Part shown: one piece after another, positions 47,687-56,301 of the stretch
Position numbering within the stretch: the stretch's first letter is position 1
Layout: each line of letters begins with the position of its first letter
Assembly: GCA_963704835.1 (NCBI GenBank)
Contig: CAVPHW010000005.1
Span: 176,642-240,641, forward strand
Direction of reading: 5' to 3'
Length of the DNA stretch: 64,000 nucleotides
From: GCA-2746605 sp963704835
GTDB taxonomy: Bacteria; Bacteroidota; Ignavibacteria; Ignavibacteriales; Melioribacteraceae
Made by a program: the position numbers and the translations under genes
Notes under the pieces: model-generated
Told to the model about the DNA's origin: nothing
The model's database searches: none
What the model saw: the letters and a program-made list of their open reading frames with translations, nothing else

Positions 47687-48988
47687 CTATATTTTCTCAA
47701 GTTTAAATGACTTTTTATAAAGAAGACTAAGTGATAACCCACGCATAAGCATAAAAACTGTTAGTGCAAACCATATAGCATGATTGTTAAGGATATCTTT
47801 TGTCAGGTAGTAGCTCGGCAAAAAGAAAACCAATGTGCTAATTATCATAGAAAAAAGCATCATTCTTGTTTTAGTTGCCCCAATATAAATTCCATCCCAA
47901 ATAAAACTTATGCTGTTTATTACAGGTGATATGATTACCCATACAAAATAAATCATGGCTGCATTTATAACATCGTTTTGATTAGTATAAATCATCAAGA
48001 TTTGTTTATCGAAGTTAAAATAAATAACCATCAGAATACTGCTCAAAAATATACCCCAAAAGAAGGAAAGCTTTACTACCTTTTTAACATCTTCGTTTTG
48101 GTTTGCCCCAATGTATTTGCCAACTAAACTTTCAGCAGCGAATGCAAAACCATCAACTCCATATGATACTATCAGCCAAAGTTGGAACAGAATAAAATTA
48201 GCAGCTAGCGTTACATTATCCATTTCAGCAGATTTGGCAGTAAAAAATGATATTGCAAAAATGAGTAGTAATGTTCTTAAAAAGATGTCCGTATTTATTC
48301 TAAAAAAACGTTTGATTTTTTCTGATTCAAAAATAAATTTAATTTTTATGCTGTTAAAAATATTAGAGTATGATTTTCGGATTAGAATTATTGCGAGCAA
48401 CAAACCTGCATATTGGGAAATAACTGTCCCTAAAGCAATTCCTTCAACTTTCATGTCAAATTTATATACAAATAAAAGGTTGAGTAGAATGTTCAAGAGA
48501 TTTACAAACAGAGAAATATAAAGTGGATATTTAGCATTTTGCATACCCAAGAACCAGCCATGAAAGGAATATAATGCTAGTGTTGCCGGAGCTGCAAATA
48601 TTCTTATATAAAAATAATCTGATGCATATTTTTCAACCTCCACAGTACCATTTACTAAATAGAAACTTAGTTCAGCAATTGGTATTTGCAGAGTAATAAG
48701 CAATATTCCTAAAAAACAAGCAATTAGAAATGATCTATAAAATGTATTTTGAACCTCAAAAATATTATTTGAACCGAAAGATTGCGAAGTTAAACCTGTG
48801 GTTCCCATTCTTAAAAAACCAAATCCCCAATACACGAAATTAAATATCATGGATCCAAGTGCGATTGCACCTAAATAGACTGAAGAGTCTAAATGTCCAA
48901 TTACTGCTGTATCAACAGAACTCAATAAAGGGACAGATAGATTACTTAAAATATTTGGGATAGCAAGTTGAAGAATTTTTCTATTCAA
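47687..48988 (-). CDS. MATE family multidrug/Na+-type efflux protein
   Basis: 433 residues with about 12 membrane helices in two similar halves: IPNILSNLSVPLLSSVDTAV, GFGFLRMGTTGLTSQSFGSN and, in the second half, YGVDGFAFAAESLVGKYIGA. This fits the DinF-like branch of MATE transporters, which exchange drugs or organic cations against Na+ or H+. Substrate unknown. No regulator is adjacent. Confidence 0.9.
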   Translation of the reverse strand: MNRKILQLAIPNILSNLSVPLLSSVDTAVIGHLDSSVYLGAIALGSMIFNFVYWGFGFLRMGTTGLTSQSFGSNNIFEVQNTFYRSFLIACFLGILLITLQIPIAELSFYLVNGTVEVEKYASDYFYIRIFAAPATLALYSFHGWFLGMQNAKYPLYISLFVNLLNILLNLLFVYKFDMKVEGIALGTVISQYAGLLLAIILIRKSYSNIFNSIKIKFIFESEKIKRFFRINTDIFLRTLLLIFAISFFTAKSAEMDNVTLAANFILFQLWLIVSYGVDGFAFAAESLVGKYIGANQNEDVKKVVKLSFFWGIFLSSILMVIYFNFDKQILMIYTNQNDVINAAMIYFVWVIISPVINSISFIWDGIYIGATKTRMMLFSMIISTLVFFLPSYYLTKDILNNHAIWFALTVFMLMRGLSLSLLYKKSFKLEKI

Positions 48989-49107
48989 GAATACCTTGTT
49001 TAAAAAGGAACATAGCTTATGTTAAACATCGTGAGATATCAATCACAAATTTTTTCAAAATTGAAAGAGTTTAAATTGGCTAATCTCAGTTATCTGACTA
49101 AGCAGAA

Positions 49108-49926
49108 TTAATCATTATTTGAATAAACCAATAATGCTTTTTCAGCTGCGGTAACTATACCTTTTATCATTGAGGAACTAAATCCACTATGTTCCATTTG
49201 ATTAAGTCCAGAGATTGTTATCCCTTGTGGTGTTGTTACTTTATCAATTTCACTTTCGGGATGTGCACCTTCCTTTAGAAGCATTGATGAAGCACCTTTT
49301 GCAGTTTGGGCAGCCATAAATAATGCTTCATGGGAATGAAACCCAATTTCAATTCCGCCTTGAGAAGCTGCTCTGACAGCTCTTAAGAAAAATGCAGTTC
49401 CACAAGCACATAAAGCGGTTGCAGCTCCCATTAATTCTTCATTTATCTGAATCGTTTTACCAACTGAATCAAATAATTCTTTTGCTACTGCAATTGAGTT
49501 TGAATCTTTCGCATCGGCGCAAATACAGGTCATAGATTCTTGAATTGCTATTGCAGTATTTGGCATAACTCTAACAACGGGTATTTCAAAACCCAAGTGT
49601 TTTTTAATTTGCTTAATTGATGCACCTGAAACAACTGACATAATAATTTGTTTCTCTTTATTTACAACAGATTTTATATCATCAATAACAAAGTTTAATT
49701 GTTGAGGAGTAACTGCCATAATTATAATTTCAGAATCTTTTACAGCCTTTTTGTTATCTACACTTGTTTTAAATCCTTTGGCAGCAAATTGTTCTAATTG
49801 AGCTTCTTTCCTTTTTGTAAGAAATATTTTTGATGGATCATAGTTCGATTTTAGCAAACCATTAGCAATTGCAGATCCAATATTACCACATCCAATTATT
49901 GATATATTTTTTTTTACTGGTTTCAT
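49108..49926 (-). CDS. proC: Pyrroline-5-carboxylate reductase
   Basis: 272 residues, last step of proline synthesis. N-terminal NAD(P)H-binding motif ISIIGCGNIGSAIANGLLKS (residues 9-28), then VVRVMPNTAIAIQESMTCIC and the C-terminal signature CGTAFFLRAVRAASQGGIE. HPESEIDKVTTPQGITISGL is the substrate-binding signature. The gene is followed by 119 AT-rich bases without another gene, and preceded by the symporter 14 bases away. Confidence 0.95.
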   Translation of the reverse strand: MKPVKKNISIIGCGNIGSAIANGLLKSNYDPSKIFLTKRKEAQLEQFAAKGFKTSVDNKKAVKDSEIIIMAVTPQQLNFVIDDIKSVVNKEKQIIMSVVSGASIKQIKKHLGFEIPVVRVMPNTAIAIQESMTCICADAKDSNSIAVAKELFDSVGKTIQINEELMGAATALCACGTAFFLRAVRAASQGGIEIGFHSHEALFMAAQTAKGASSMLLKEGAHPESEIDKVTTPQGITISGLNQMEHSGFSSSMIKGIVTAAEKALLVYSNND

Positions 49927-49940
49927 TGTGTTTCCTTATT

Positions 49941-51164
49941 TTAAACTTTTAATTGTTCACCTTCACTTTTGGCGATTACTATGGCTCCGCAACTATCACT
50001 CCAGACATTTATTGCGGTTCTACACATATCTAATATTCTATCTACAGCTAAAATCAATCCAACACCTTCAAGCGGTAATCCAACAGCACTAAGAATTATT
50101 GTCATCATAACTAAACCAGCCATTGGAACACTTGCTGCACCAATAGATGCAAGCAAAGAAGTTAAAACGACTATTAATTGTTGTAAAATTGATAATTCAA
50201 CTCCATATGCTTGAGCAATAAACACGGCAGCAACGCATTCATATAATGCTGTCCCATCCATATTTATCGTTGCTCCCAAAGGCAGAGTGAAACTTGTTAT
50301 TTTGTTTGAGACCCCTGAATTATGCTCAACAGCTTCCATAGTAAGAGGTAATGTTGCCCCTGAAGAGGAAGTAGAAAATGCGGTTAACAAAGGTATCCTC
50401 ATTGCCTGAAAGTGCTTAAGTGGATCAACTTTTGCAACGAACTTTAATATTAATGGTAAAGTAATTGCTCCGTGAATAAATAATCCAATGACAACCGCGA
50501 GCATATAAATACCTAGTCTACTAACAATCGATAAAAGTGCATCAACATCACCGGCTTGCTCGGCAACAATTCCTGCCACTATTCCTAAGATTCCCAATGG
50601 AGTAAATTTTATAATAAACATGGTAAGCTTCATCATTGCTTCAAACGCAGAATTGAAAAACGTTGCAAGTGTGTTTCTGGAATTCTCCTCAATTTTTGTT
50701 ACAAAAAAACCAAATAACAATGAGAAAAAAATTATGGATAACATATTTCCTTCTGCAAATGCAACAAATAAATTTGAGGGAATGATATTTATTAATGTCT
50801 CACCAAATGAACCACCTGTTACGCTAAGGTTATCAACTTCTTTAACGAATCCTAAATCAGCTCCAACTCCTGGCTGAAAAATATTTACTAAAAATAATCC
50901 TACCAAAATAGCAAAGAGGCTTGTTGTTATATAATAGGAAAATGTCTTTATACCAATACGACCTAAATTTTCACCCGTTCCAATATTAGTAACTCCAGAG
51001 ATAATAGAAGTTAATAGAAGTGGAACGATTATCATTCTTAAGGATCTGAGAAAAATGTCCCCCATCCATTTTACCAAATAGACATACTCAGTAAAAAAAA
51101 TCCCATAAAAAATTGCAATAATCAAAGCGATAAGAATCTGCCAGTGCAATGCTATTTTTTTCAT
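49941..51164 (-). CDS. Dicarboxylate/amino acid:cation symporter (DAACS family)
   Basis: 407 residues, membrane protein of the GltP/DctA/GLT fold. MKKIALHWQILIALIIAIFY opens it. The HP1 serine-rich loop is TAFSTSSSGATLPLTMEAVE, the TM7 motif is GATINMDGTALYECVAAVFI (N-M-D-G-T), and HP2 is LLASIGAASVPMAGLVMMTI. TM8 has ILAVDRILDMCRTAINVWSD with the substrate-binding Asp/Arg/Asn cluster. R in M-C-R-T favours an acidic substrate such as glutamate, aspartate or succinate. It probably shares a transcript with proC. Confidence 0.93.
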   Translation of the reverse strand: MKKIALHWQILIALIIAIFYGIFFTEYVYLVKWMGDIFLRSLRMIIVPLLLTSIISGVTNIGTGENLGRIGIKTFSYYITTSLFAILVGLFLVNIFQPGVGADLGFVKEVDNLSVTGGSFGETLINIIPSNLFVAFAEGNMLSIIFFSLLFGFFVTKIEENSRNTLATFFNSAFEAMMKLTMFIIKFTPLGILGIVAGIVAEQAGDVDALLSIVSRLGIYMLAVVIGLFIHGAITLPLILKFVAKVDPLKHFQAMRIPLLTAFSTSSSGATLPLTMEAVEHNSGVSNKITSFTLPLGATINMDGTALYECVAAVFIAQAYGVELSILQQLIVVLTSLLASIGAASVPMAGLVMMTIILSAVGLPLEGVGLILAVDRILDMCRTAINVWSDSCGAIVIAKSEGEQLKV

Positions 51165-51170
51165 ATTACC

Positions 51171-52304
51171 CTATAATAGTTTTGATATTATTTCGTCGCA
51201 AATCATATAACCATCTTTCGTACAGCTAACAATTTCACCTTTCTGGATTAAATATCTTTCTTTAATAAAACTATTTATTATTTCACTCTTTTCAAAATAC
51301 CAATTAGCGGATAATTTTTTAACTTCTGCTAGATTAATTCCTCGGCTTCTTAAGCCTAACATTATAATTTCATTCAACTTTTGATCGGCATTTAAAAATT
51401 CAGAGCCTCTTTGTGCATGCCCATTTAATTCCATTTCGTGGATATATTTTTTTAAACTAGAATAGTTCCACCATCTTTCCCCATTTGCAAATGAATGAGC
51501 TGCAGTACCAAAACTTATGTAATCTTTATATTCCCAATAGTATAAATTATGTCTGCATTCAAAATCCGTTTTAGAAAAATTAGAAACTTCATATTGATGA
51601 AAACCATTTGTTCCTAAAAAGTCCATAGTTAGTCTATACAATTCCGCATCGTGATTTTCTTCTGCCATTTTCACTTTTCCTTCTAGCACTAATTTATTTA
51701 GAATTGTACCTTTCTCTAAAATCAAACTATATGTGGATATATGTTTGATTGGTAATCCAACTGCAATGTTTAGATTATCTATCCAAGTTTCCCTTGATTG
51801 ATTAGGAAGGCTAAAGATTAAATCAACACTAATGTTTTCAATTCCGGCTTCTGCTGTGTTTTTAACTGTAGTAATGGCAGTATTCTTGTCATGTATTCTT
51901 GTTAAAAATTTTAGTTCCGCCTCATCAAAAGTTTGAATTCCAATACTGACTCTATTTATTCCTGTATTCTTGAATCCTTTGATTTTGTCTATAGAAACCG
52001 TTCCGGGATTAGTTTCCAAAGTTATTTCAACATCTTCAGCTACTGTAAAATTCTTAGCAATTTCTTCTATTATTTGCCCAATATATTTGGGTTCCATAAA
52101 AGAAGGAGTTCCACCACCAAAAAAGATAGTGTTAATGACTCGATCATGTGAGAATTTATTTGAATAGTATTGGATTTCTAACTTTAGGAATTTTAGATAT
52201 TCATCTATATTATCATAACTTATAAGTGAATAGAAATCACAGTAGATACATTTGTGATCGCAAAAAGGTATGTGAATATAAATTGCGGTGTTCTTAAGAT
52301 TCAT
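51171..52304 (-). CDS. hemW: HemW, radical SAM heme chaperone
   Basis: 377 residues. The radical-SAM motif IPFCDHKCIYCDF (cysteines 15, 19 and 22) is followed by TIFFGGGTPSFMEPKYIGQI, ITLETNPGTVSI and INRVSIGIQTFDEAELKFLT, the coproporphyrinogen-oxidase-like (HemN/HemW) pattern. The N-terminal extension of true HemN is absent, which points to the HemW branch that hands heme to respiratory enzymes. It lies 6 bases before the symporter gene. Confidence 0.92.
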   Translation of the reverse strand: MNLKNTAIYIHIPFCDHKCIYCDFYSLISYDNIDEYLKFLKLEIQYYSNKFSHDRVINTIFFGGGTPSFMEPKYIGQIIEEIAKNFTVAEDVEITLETNPGTVSIDKIKGFKNTGINRVSIGIQTFDEAELKFLTRIHDKNTAITTVKNTAEAGIENISVDLIFSLPNQSRETWIDNLNIAVGLPIKHISTYSLILEKGTILNKLVLEGKVKMAEENHDAELYRLTMDFLGTNGFHQYEVSNFSKTDFECRHNLYYWEYKDYISFGTAAHSFANGERWWNYSSLKKYIHEMELNGHAQRGSEFLNADQKLNEIIMLGLRSRGINLAEVKKLSANWYFEKSEIINSFIKERYLIQKGEIVSCTKDGYMICDEIISKLL

Positions 52305-52374
52305 TTCATATTGAATTTATTCATTTTTCAATTTACTGATCTTTGAGGGAAATTAAAAAAGGCTTTAAAATAGA

Positions 52375-52407
52375 AAATGCCACGCATATTAAATACACAT
52401 GGCATTT
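52375..52407 (-). terminator. Probable terminator after the exported-protein pair
   Basis: Arms AAATGCCA and TGGCATTT close a loop with some further pairing (about 33 bases). The minus strand continues with a T-rich run. It lies 20 bases past the lipoprotein gene at 52427 and before hemW. Confidence 0.55.
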
Positions 52408-52426
52408 CTTAAATAAAAAATGGTTA

Positions 52427-52984
52427 TTATAATTCTGCCTCAGCTTCAAAAACGATATCCACATAACCTGCTATTGAGTTTGTTGTGCCACCACTAGTAA
52501 CATTAACATTTAATGATGCACTTAGACAAAGGCCACCGTTTTCTGCCAAAGAATTTTTTAAGTAGGTATTAACAGCTTGTATTTCTGTATTTGTTAATTG
52601 GAGTTCATATGGTGTATTTATATAATCTCCAGGTTTAACATTTGGAATAGTGTGTGTAAATAAAGTAACTCCAAAATCATTTTTAACCGAAACACTTACA
52701 TTACCTTGTAAGCTTGATGGAGAAAATGAAGTAGTTCTATACGCCATTTTAACTAATTTAACACTGTTAATTTTATCTTCGTATTCTTGATAAGCATCTT
52801 CATTTGTTAGGCAATGGGTTCCGCCCTCTGCAACAATTGTATTTGAACCAGAACTTGAAAATGCAACAGAAATTGGGATATTCACCGGATATTTCTTAAG
52901 TGAATCCACGATATCGCAACTAACTAATGTAATTGCAAGAAAAAGACTTAATGTAAAAATTATAACTTTGTTTTGTAATTTCAT
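52427..52984 (-). CDS. Predicted exported lipoprotein
   Basis: 185 residues. The N-terminus MKLQNKVIIFTLSLFLAIT followed by LVSC (lipobox, cysteine 23) predicts a lipoprotein. The mature part is polar and strand-rich and contains two cysteines (HCLTNED and LCLSASLN) that could form a disulfide. It resembles many anonymous Bacteroidota surface lipoproteins. It follows the OM protein gene by 12 bases, so they are likely made together. No family I can name. Confidence 0.7.
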   Translation of the reverse strand: MKLQNKVIIFTLSLFLAITLVSCDIVDSLKKYPVNIPISVAFSSSGSNTIVAEGGTHCLTNEDAYQEYEDKINSVKLVKMAYRTTSFSPSSLQGNVSVSVKNDFGVTLFTHTIPNVKPGDYINTPYELQLTNTEIQAVNTYLKNSLAENGGLCLSASLNVNVTSGGTTNSIAGYVDIVFEAEAEL

Positions 52985-52996
52985 TTTATTCTCCCT

Positions 52997-53869
52997 TTAA
53001 AATTCAAATGATAAACCACCAGATAAAACATTTTGCGAACCTAAACTATAATCAGCATTTAATACAAAAAATGCTAAGCGTAATGCGCCGCCTACAGTTA
53101 ATCTTACTTTATTATCCCCCTCTAAATTTAATTTTACTTTTGTATCATCAAGTTCAGGATTAGTACCATTAGGGTCTTGATATGTATACTCAAAATCTAC
53201 TGATGTATTTTCAAACTGCAAGCCACCATAAGCAATAAAAACACCAAAAGTTTTGCTGACATGAGCATTAAATGCTGTGTTTGTAACTTCTATAATATTT
53301 GTAACAGATAATGAATTGTACATAAATTGTACAGCAATATTAACAGGTAATAAAGGGAAATATTGACTAACACTATGGCTAACACCAAAACCCAACAATT
53401 TTAGTTTCTCATCCCCAACGGGTATTTCAGGTAAAAATCTTACCATTAATTCTGTTCCAAACATACTAAACGCCATTTGCGGATAAACTAATGGCACCAT
53501 ATCTTGGTTTATTCCAGAAGGATAACTAAGATAGCCTGCAGGTCCAGCATAAGAACTTCCAGATCCACCATAAATGGTCGCCGTCTCTTGATCGGCAGTA
53601 TAGAACTCTGGCAATCCTTCTGGTTTAAATGTTAATTGCTCATCTGGAATAAATGCAACCATCCCTCTAAAACCAAAAGAGAACCCAAAAAGTTTAGAAA
53701 TTTTTGCGTCATTATAGCCGGCAGAATTAAATCCCACACCTAGACTAGTGGCTAAAGGTCTCGCAAAATTTTTCAAATCCTGATCCAAAAGATAACTGAA
53801 CCTATCTTCAATTTGGGCAGATGTTTGAAAAGTAAAAACAAGAATGAAGAGCAGCAAAAATTTTTTCAT
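52997..53869 (-). CDS. Predicted outer-membrane protein, DUF6588-like
   Basis: 290 residues with a signal peptide MKKFLLLFILVFTFQTSAQ. The mature part begins KNFARPLATSLGVGFNSAGY, continues with GFRGMVAFIPDEQLTFKP, and ends in ALRLAFFVLNADYSLGSQN and a C-terminal LSGGLSFEF, a barrel-type terminus. The start and ending match my memory of DUF6588, a Bacteroidota/Ignavibacteria outer-membrane family of unknown role. Confidence 0.65.
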   Translation of the reverse strand: MKKFLLLFILVFTFQTSAQIEDRFSYLLDQDLKNFARPLATSLGVGFNSAGYNDAKISKLFGFSFGFRGMVAFIPDEQLTFKPEGLPEFYTADQETATIYGGSGSSYAGPAGYLSYPSGINQDMVPLVYPQMAFSMFGTELMVRFLPEIPVGDEKLKLLGFGVSHSVSQYFPLLPVNIAVQFMYNSLSVTNIIEVTNTAFNAHVSKTFGVFIAYGGLQFENTSVDFEYTYQDPNGTNPELDDTKVKLNLEGDNKVRLTVGGALRLAFFVLNADYSLGSQNVLSGGLSFEF

Positions 53870-54013
53870 TTATTACTCCATTTTATTTATAGAAACTAAT
53901 TAGTTAACTAAGCGAACAAAAATAATATACATCTAATTTAATGATCTATATTATTAATACAACTAGAAAATAACTCTTTTATTATCGAAAATTTAACCAT
54001 AATTATAAGAGAT

Positions 54014-55729
54014 CTAATCTTTTGTGATCTCTATCAATTCTTTAGCCGCTTCGATATTACTCTTAGTCACTTTTTCACCGCTGAGCAATTTTGCTATTTC
54101 ACTAATTCTGCTCTCAGTATTAAGAGGAATAATATTACTAATAACGCGCTCACCCTTTATTTCTTTTTCAACTGAATAATGAAGGTCGGCAAATGCTGCA
54201 ATTTGAGGTAAATGTGTAATGGAAATAATTTGGTGAGTTTGTGCAAGGTCCTTTAAAACTTTGCCAACTTTTTGAGCAATTCTGCCACTAACTCCGGTAT
54301 CTATTTCATCAAAAATTAGAAGAGGAAGTTTTTCAGTCTTTGCCAGAACACTTTTAATAGCTAACATAACTCTAGAAATTTCGCCCCCGGAAGCAATTTT
54401 GGCAAGAGGTTTTATATCTTCCCCTAAGTTTGTGGATATGTAAAATTCAACTATATCCATCCCATTAGAATTGAAGTTGATTTTCTTTGAATCCACCATT
54501 ATATAATTTTCTGAAGAACTATTTGGTTCCACATTAAAATTAATTTCGAACTTAGAATCATTTATTCCCAGATAAGAAAGTGTTTTAACTATTTCTTTCT
54601 CTATTTTTTTAGATGCTGTTTTCCTCTTTTCACTAAGTAAGATGGCATGTTTCTTTACTTTTTCTCTAATTGTCTCAGCACTTTTGCTTAATTGTTCAAT
54701 TTTTTCAGAAAAATTATCTGCAATGCCTAACTCTTCCTCAATAGTACTCCTTAATTTGAGTACATTTTCTAATGTTCCACCATACTTTTTCTTAAGCAAA
54801 TGAATTGCTCTAGCTCTATTTCGGGCTTCATCAATTCTTTGAGGATCAATATCAATTTTATCTTTATAGTTTCTAACAAAATTGGCAACGTCTTGCAGTA
54901 GTTCTAATGAAGAATTAATATCTTCAAGTTTTTGAAAAAAAACTTCGTCAATTCTACTTAACTCTGCAAGCTTGTTCTTAATATTGTTTACCGAATCATA
55001 AATTGAATTTTCATTGTCATAAACAGCTTCATAAATTTCTGAGGTAGATTCAAATAATTTTTCAGAATTTTCAAGTATTAGTAATTCCTTCTCGATGTTA
55101 ATATCTTCATTTTCTAATGGAGAAACAGCAGTAATCTCCTTTAGCTGGAATTGATTTAGCTCCGCTTTTTCTTTTATTTTCCTCTCGTTGGATTTAAGAG
55201 TTTTTATTTGATTAAGAATATCATTTAATTCCTTTCTACTAATATTAAACTGTTCTAAATCTGAGTCTAAATCACAAAATTCATCTAGAAAATCAATATG
55301 CGTTTCATTTCGTAAAAGCGATTGATGATCATGCTGCCCGTGAAGATCTATAAGCAAATTTCCTATTTGTTTTACCAAAGAAAGTTGGACCGGAGTATCA
55401 TTTATAAAGCATCTGTTCGAACCTTTTATCGAGATTTCCCTTCTAAGAATTAATTCATTCCCCAAATCAATTTCATTTTCTTCTAGAAGTGCAATCACCT
55501 TTCTATGTTTTCCTATTTCAAAAAGACCTTCAATTATTGATTTACTTGATCCTTTTCTAACTGTTTCAATTGAAGCCCTTTCTCCAAGTAACAAACTTAA
55601 TGCGCCAATTAAAATTGACTTTCCCGCACCAGTTTCTCCGGTGATAATATTTAAACCATTTCCAAAATTTACTTGGATGTTTTCAATCAGTGCGTAATCT
55701 TTAATTTCGAGAGAAGTAAGCATATACAA
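54014..55729 (-). CDS. recN: DNA repair protein RecN
   Basis: 571 residues, SMC-like. Walker A is NIITGETGAGKSILIGALSL (residues 29-48) after the opening LTSLEIKDYALIENIQVNFG. Long coiled coils span about 160-380. The signature and Walker B are IASGGEISRVMLAIKSVLA and KLPLLIFDEIDTGVSGRIAQ, followed by QIISITHLPQIAAFADLHYS. RecN holds broken DNA ends for recombination repair. It is probably SOS-controlled, though I see no SOS box. It is the last gene of the long minus-strand run before the tRNA. Confidence 0.95.
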   Translation of the reverse strand: MYMLTSLEIKDYALIENIQVNFGNGLNIITGETGAGKSILIGALSLLLGERASIETVRKGSSKSIIEGLFEIGKHRKVIALLEENEIDLGNELILRREISIKGSNRCFINDTPVQLSLVKQIGNLLIDLHGQHDHQSLLRNETHIDFLDEFCDLDSDLEQFNISRKELNDILNQIKTLKSNERKIKEKAELNQFQLKEITAVSPLENEDINIEKELLILENSEKLFESTSEIYEAVYDNENSIYDSVNNIKNKLAELSRIDEVFFQKLEDINSSLELLQDVANFVRNYKDKIDIDPQRIDEARNRARAIHLLKKKYGGTLENVLKLRSTIEEELGIADNFSEKIEQLSKSAETIREKVKKHAILLSEKRKTASKKIEKEIVKTLSYLGINDSKFEINFNVEPNSSSENYIMVDSKKINFNSNGMDIVEFYISTNLGEDIKPLAKIASGGEISRVMLAIKSVLAKTEKLPLLIFDEIDTGVSGRIAQKVGKVLKDLAQTHQIISITHLPQIAAFADLHYSVEKEIKGERVISNIIPLNTESRISEIAKLLSGEKVTKSNIEAAKELIEITKD

Positions 55730-55865
55730 TAATATTACTTGTTATCAATAGTTCAAAATTAGTTATATAATAATAATATTGAAAGTACCTTGCTTTTTTA
55801 ATAAAAAGACCTTAGCTTAGCAGTCCAAAATGAAATGACTTTGTTCTTTACATAAAAAATTATAT

Positions 55866-55938
<73 letters not shown>

Positions 55939-55943
55939 CTAAG

Positions 55944-55974
55944 AAAAGCCGATTACTTTTAGTTTTCGGCTTTT
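55944..55974 (+). terminator. Intrinsic terminator of tRNA-fMet
   Basis: AAAAGCCGA (55944-55952) and TCGGCTTTT (55966-55974) form a perfect 9-base stem with a 13-base loop and run into TGTTTTTT. A-rich upstream and T-rich downstream flanks are typical of a Rho-independent terminator. Confidence 0.85.
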
Positions 55975-55977
55975 TGT

Positions 55978-56218
55978 TTTTTAAACTGGAAAGACAAAAA
56001 CCAGCCTGATTACCTATAGATTCACAAAAGTCAATGATTTGCAAATAAAATAGTAACCGATTCTTGAATTGATTGATAAGTATTTCTTTAAGTTTTTGAT
56101 TCATTTTCTTTTGGGATTAACAGCCAAACCATCAATTTTATTCAAATGTGTTTTAGTACATTTTAGAGAAGAATCATCACATCTAACTTCATAATTACCA
56201 TATCCCAACTGTTTCAAT
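55978..56218. other. Intergenic stretch between tRNA-fMet and the kinase gene
   Basis: AT-rich, no convincing gene. On the minus strand a 38-codon frame (56101-56217, TTG start) reads with an unusually protein-like composition (CDDSSLKCTKTHLNKIDGL), and a second one overlaps its stop but runs antisense through the terminator and the tRNA. I treat both as possible decayed remnants at most. Confidence 0.35.
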
Positions 56219-56248
56219 TTTACAAAATTGCTTTAAACTGTTTATAAT
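56219..56248 (+). promoter_or_regulatory. Sigma70-like promoter of the ADP-dependent kinase
   Basis: TTTACA (56219-56224, one mismatch to TTGACA), an 18-base spacer and a perfect TATAAT (56243-56248). A start site near 56255 would leave a leader of about 46 bases to the ATG at 56302. Confidence 0.55.
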
Positions 56249-56301
56249 AAGGTTATATTTACTACATTAATTTAATTTTGTTACACAATAAATCTACTCT
56301 T

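Noticed and set aside
49031..49046. Palindrome GTGA-GATATCAA-TCAC ahead of the proC stop region
   Set aside because: Half-sites are 8 bases apart instead of 6, so it does not match a CRP-type operator, and no promoter geometry is visible.
56101..56217. 38-codon minus-strand frame with protein-like composition
   Set aside because: Only a TTG start, preceded by a stop, no ribosome-binding site; the frame coupled to it runs antisense through a terminator and the tRNA. Possible remnant only.
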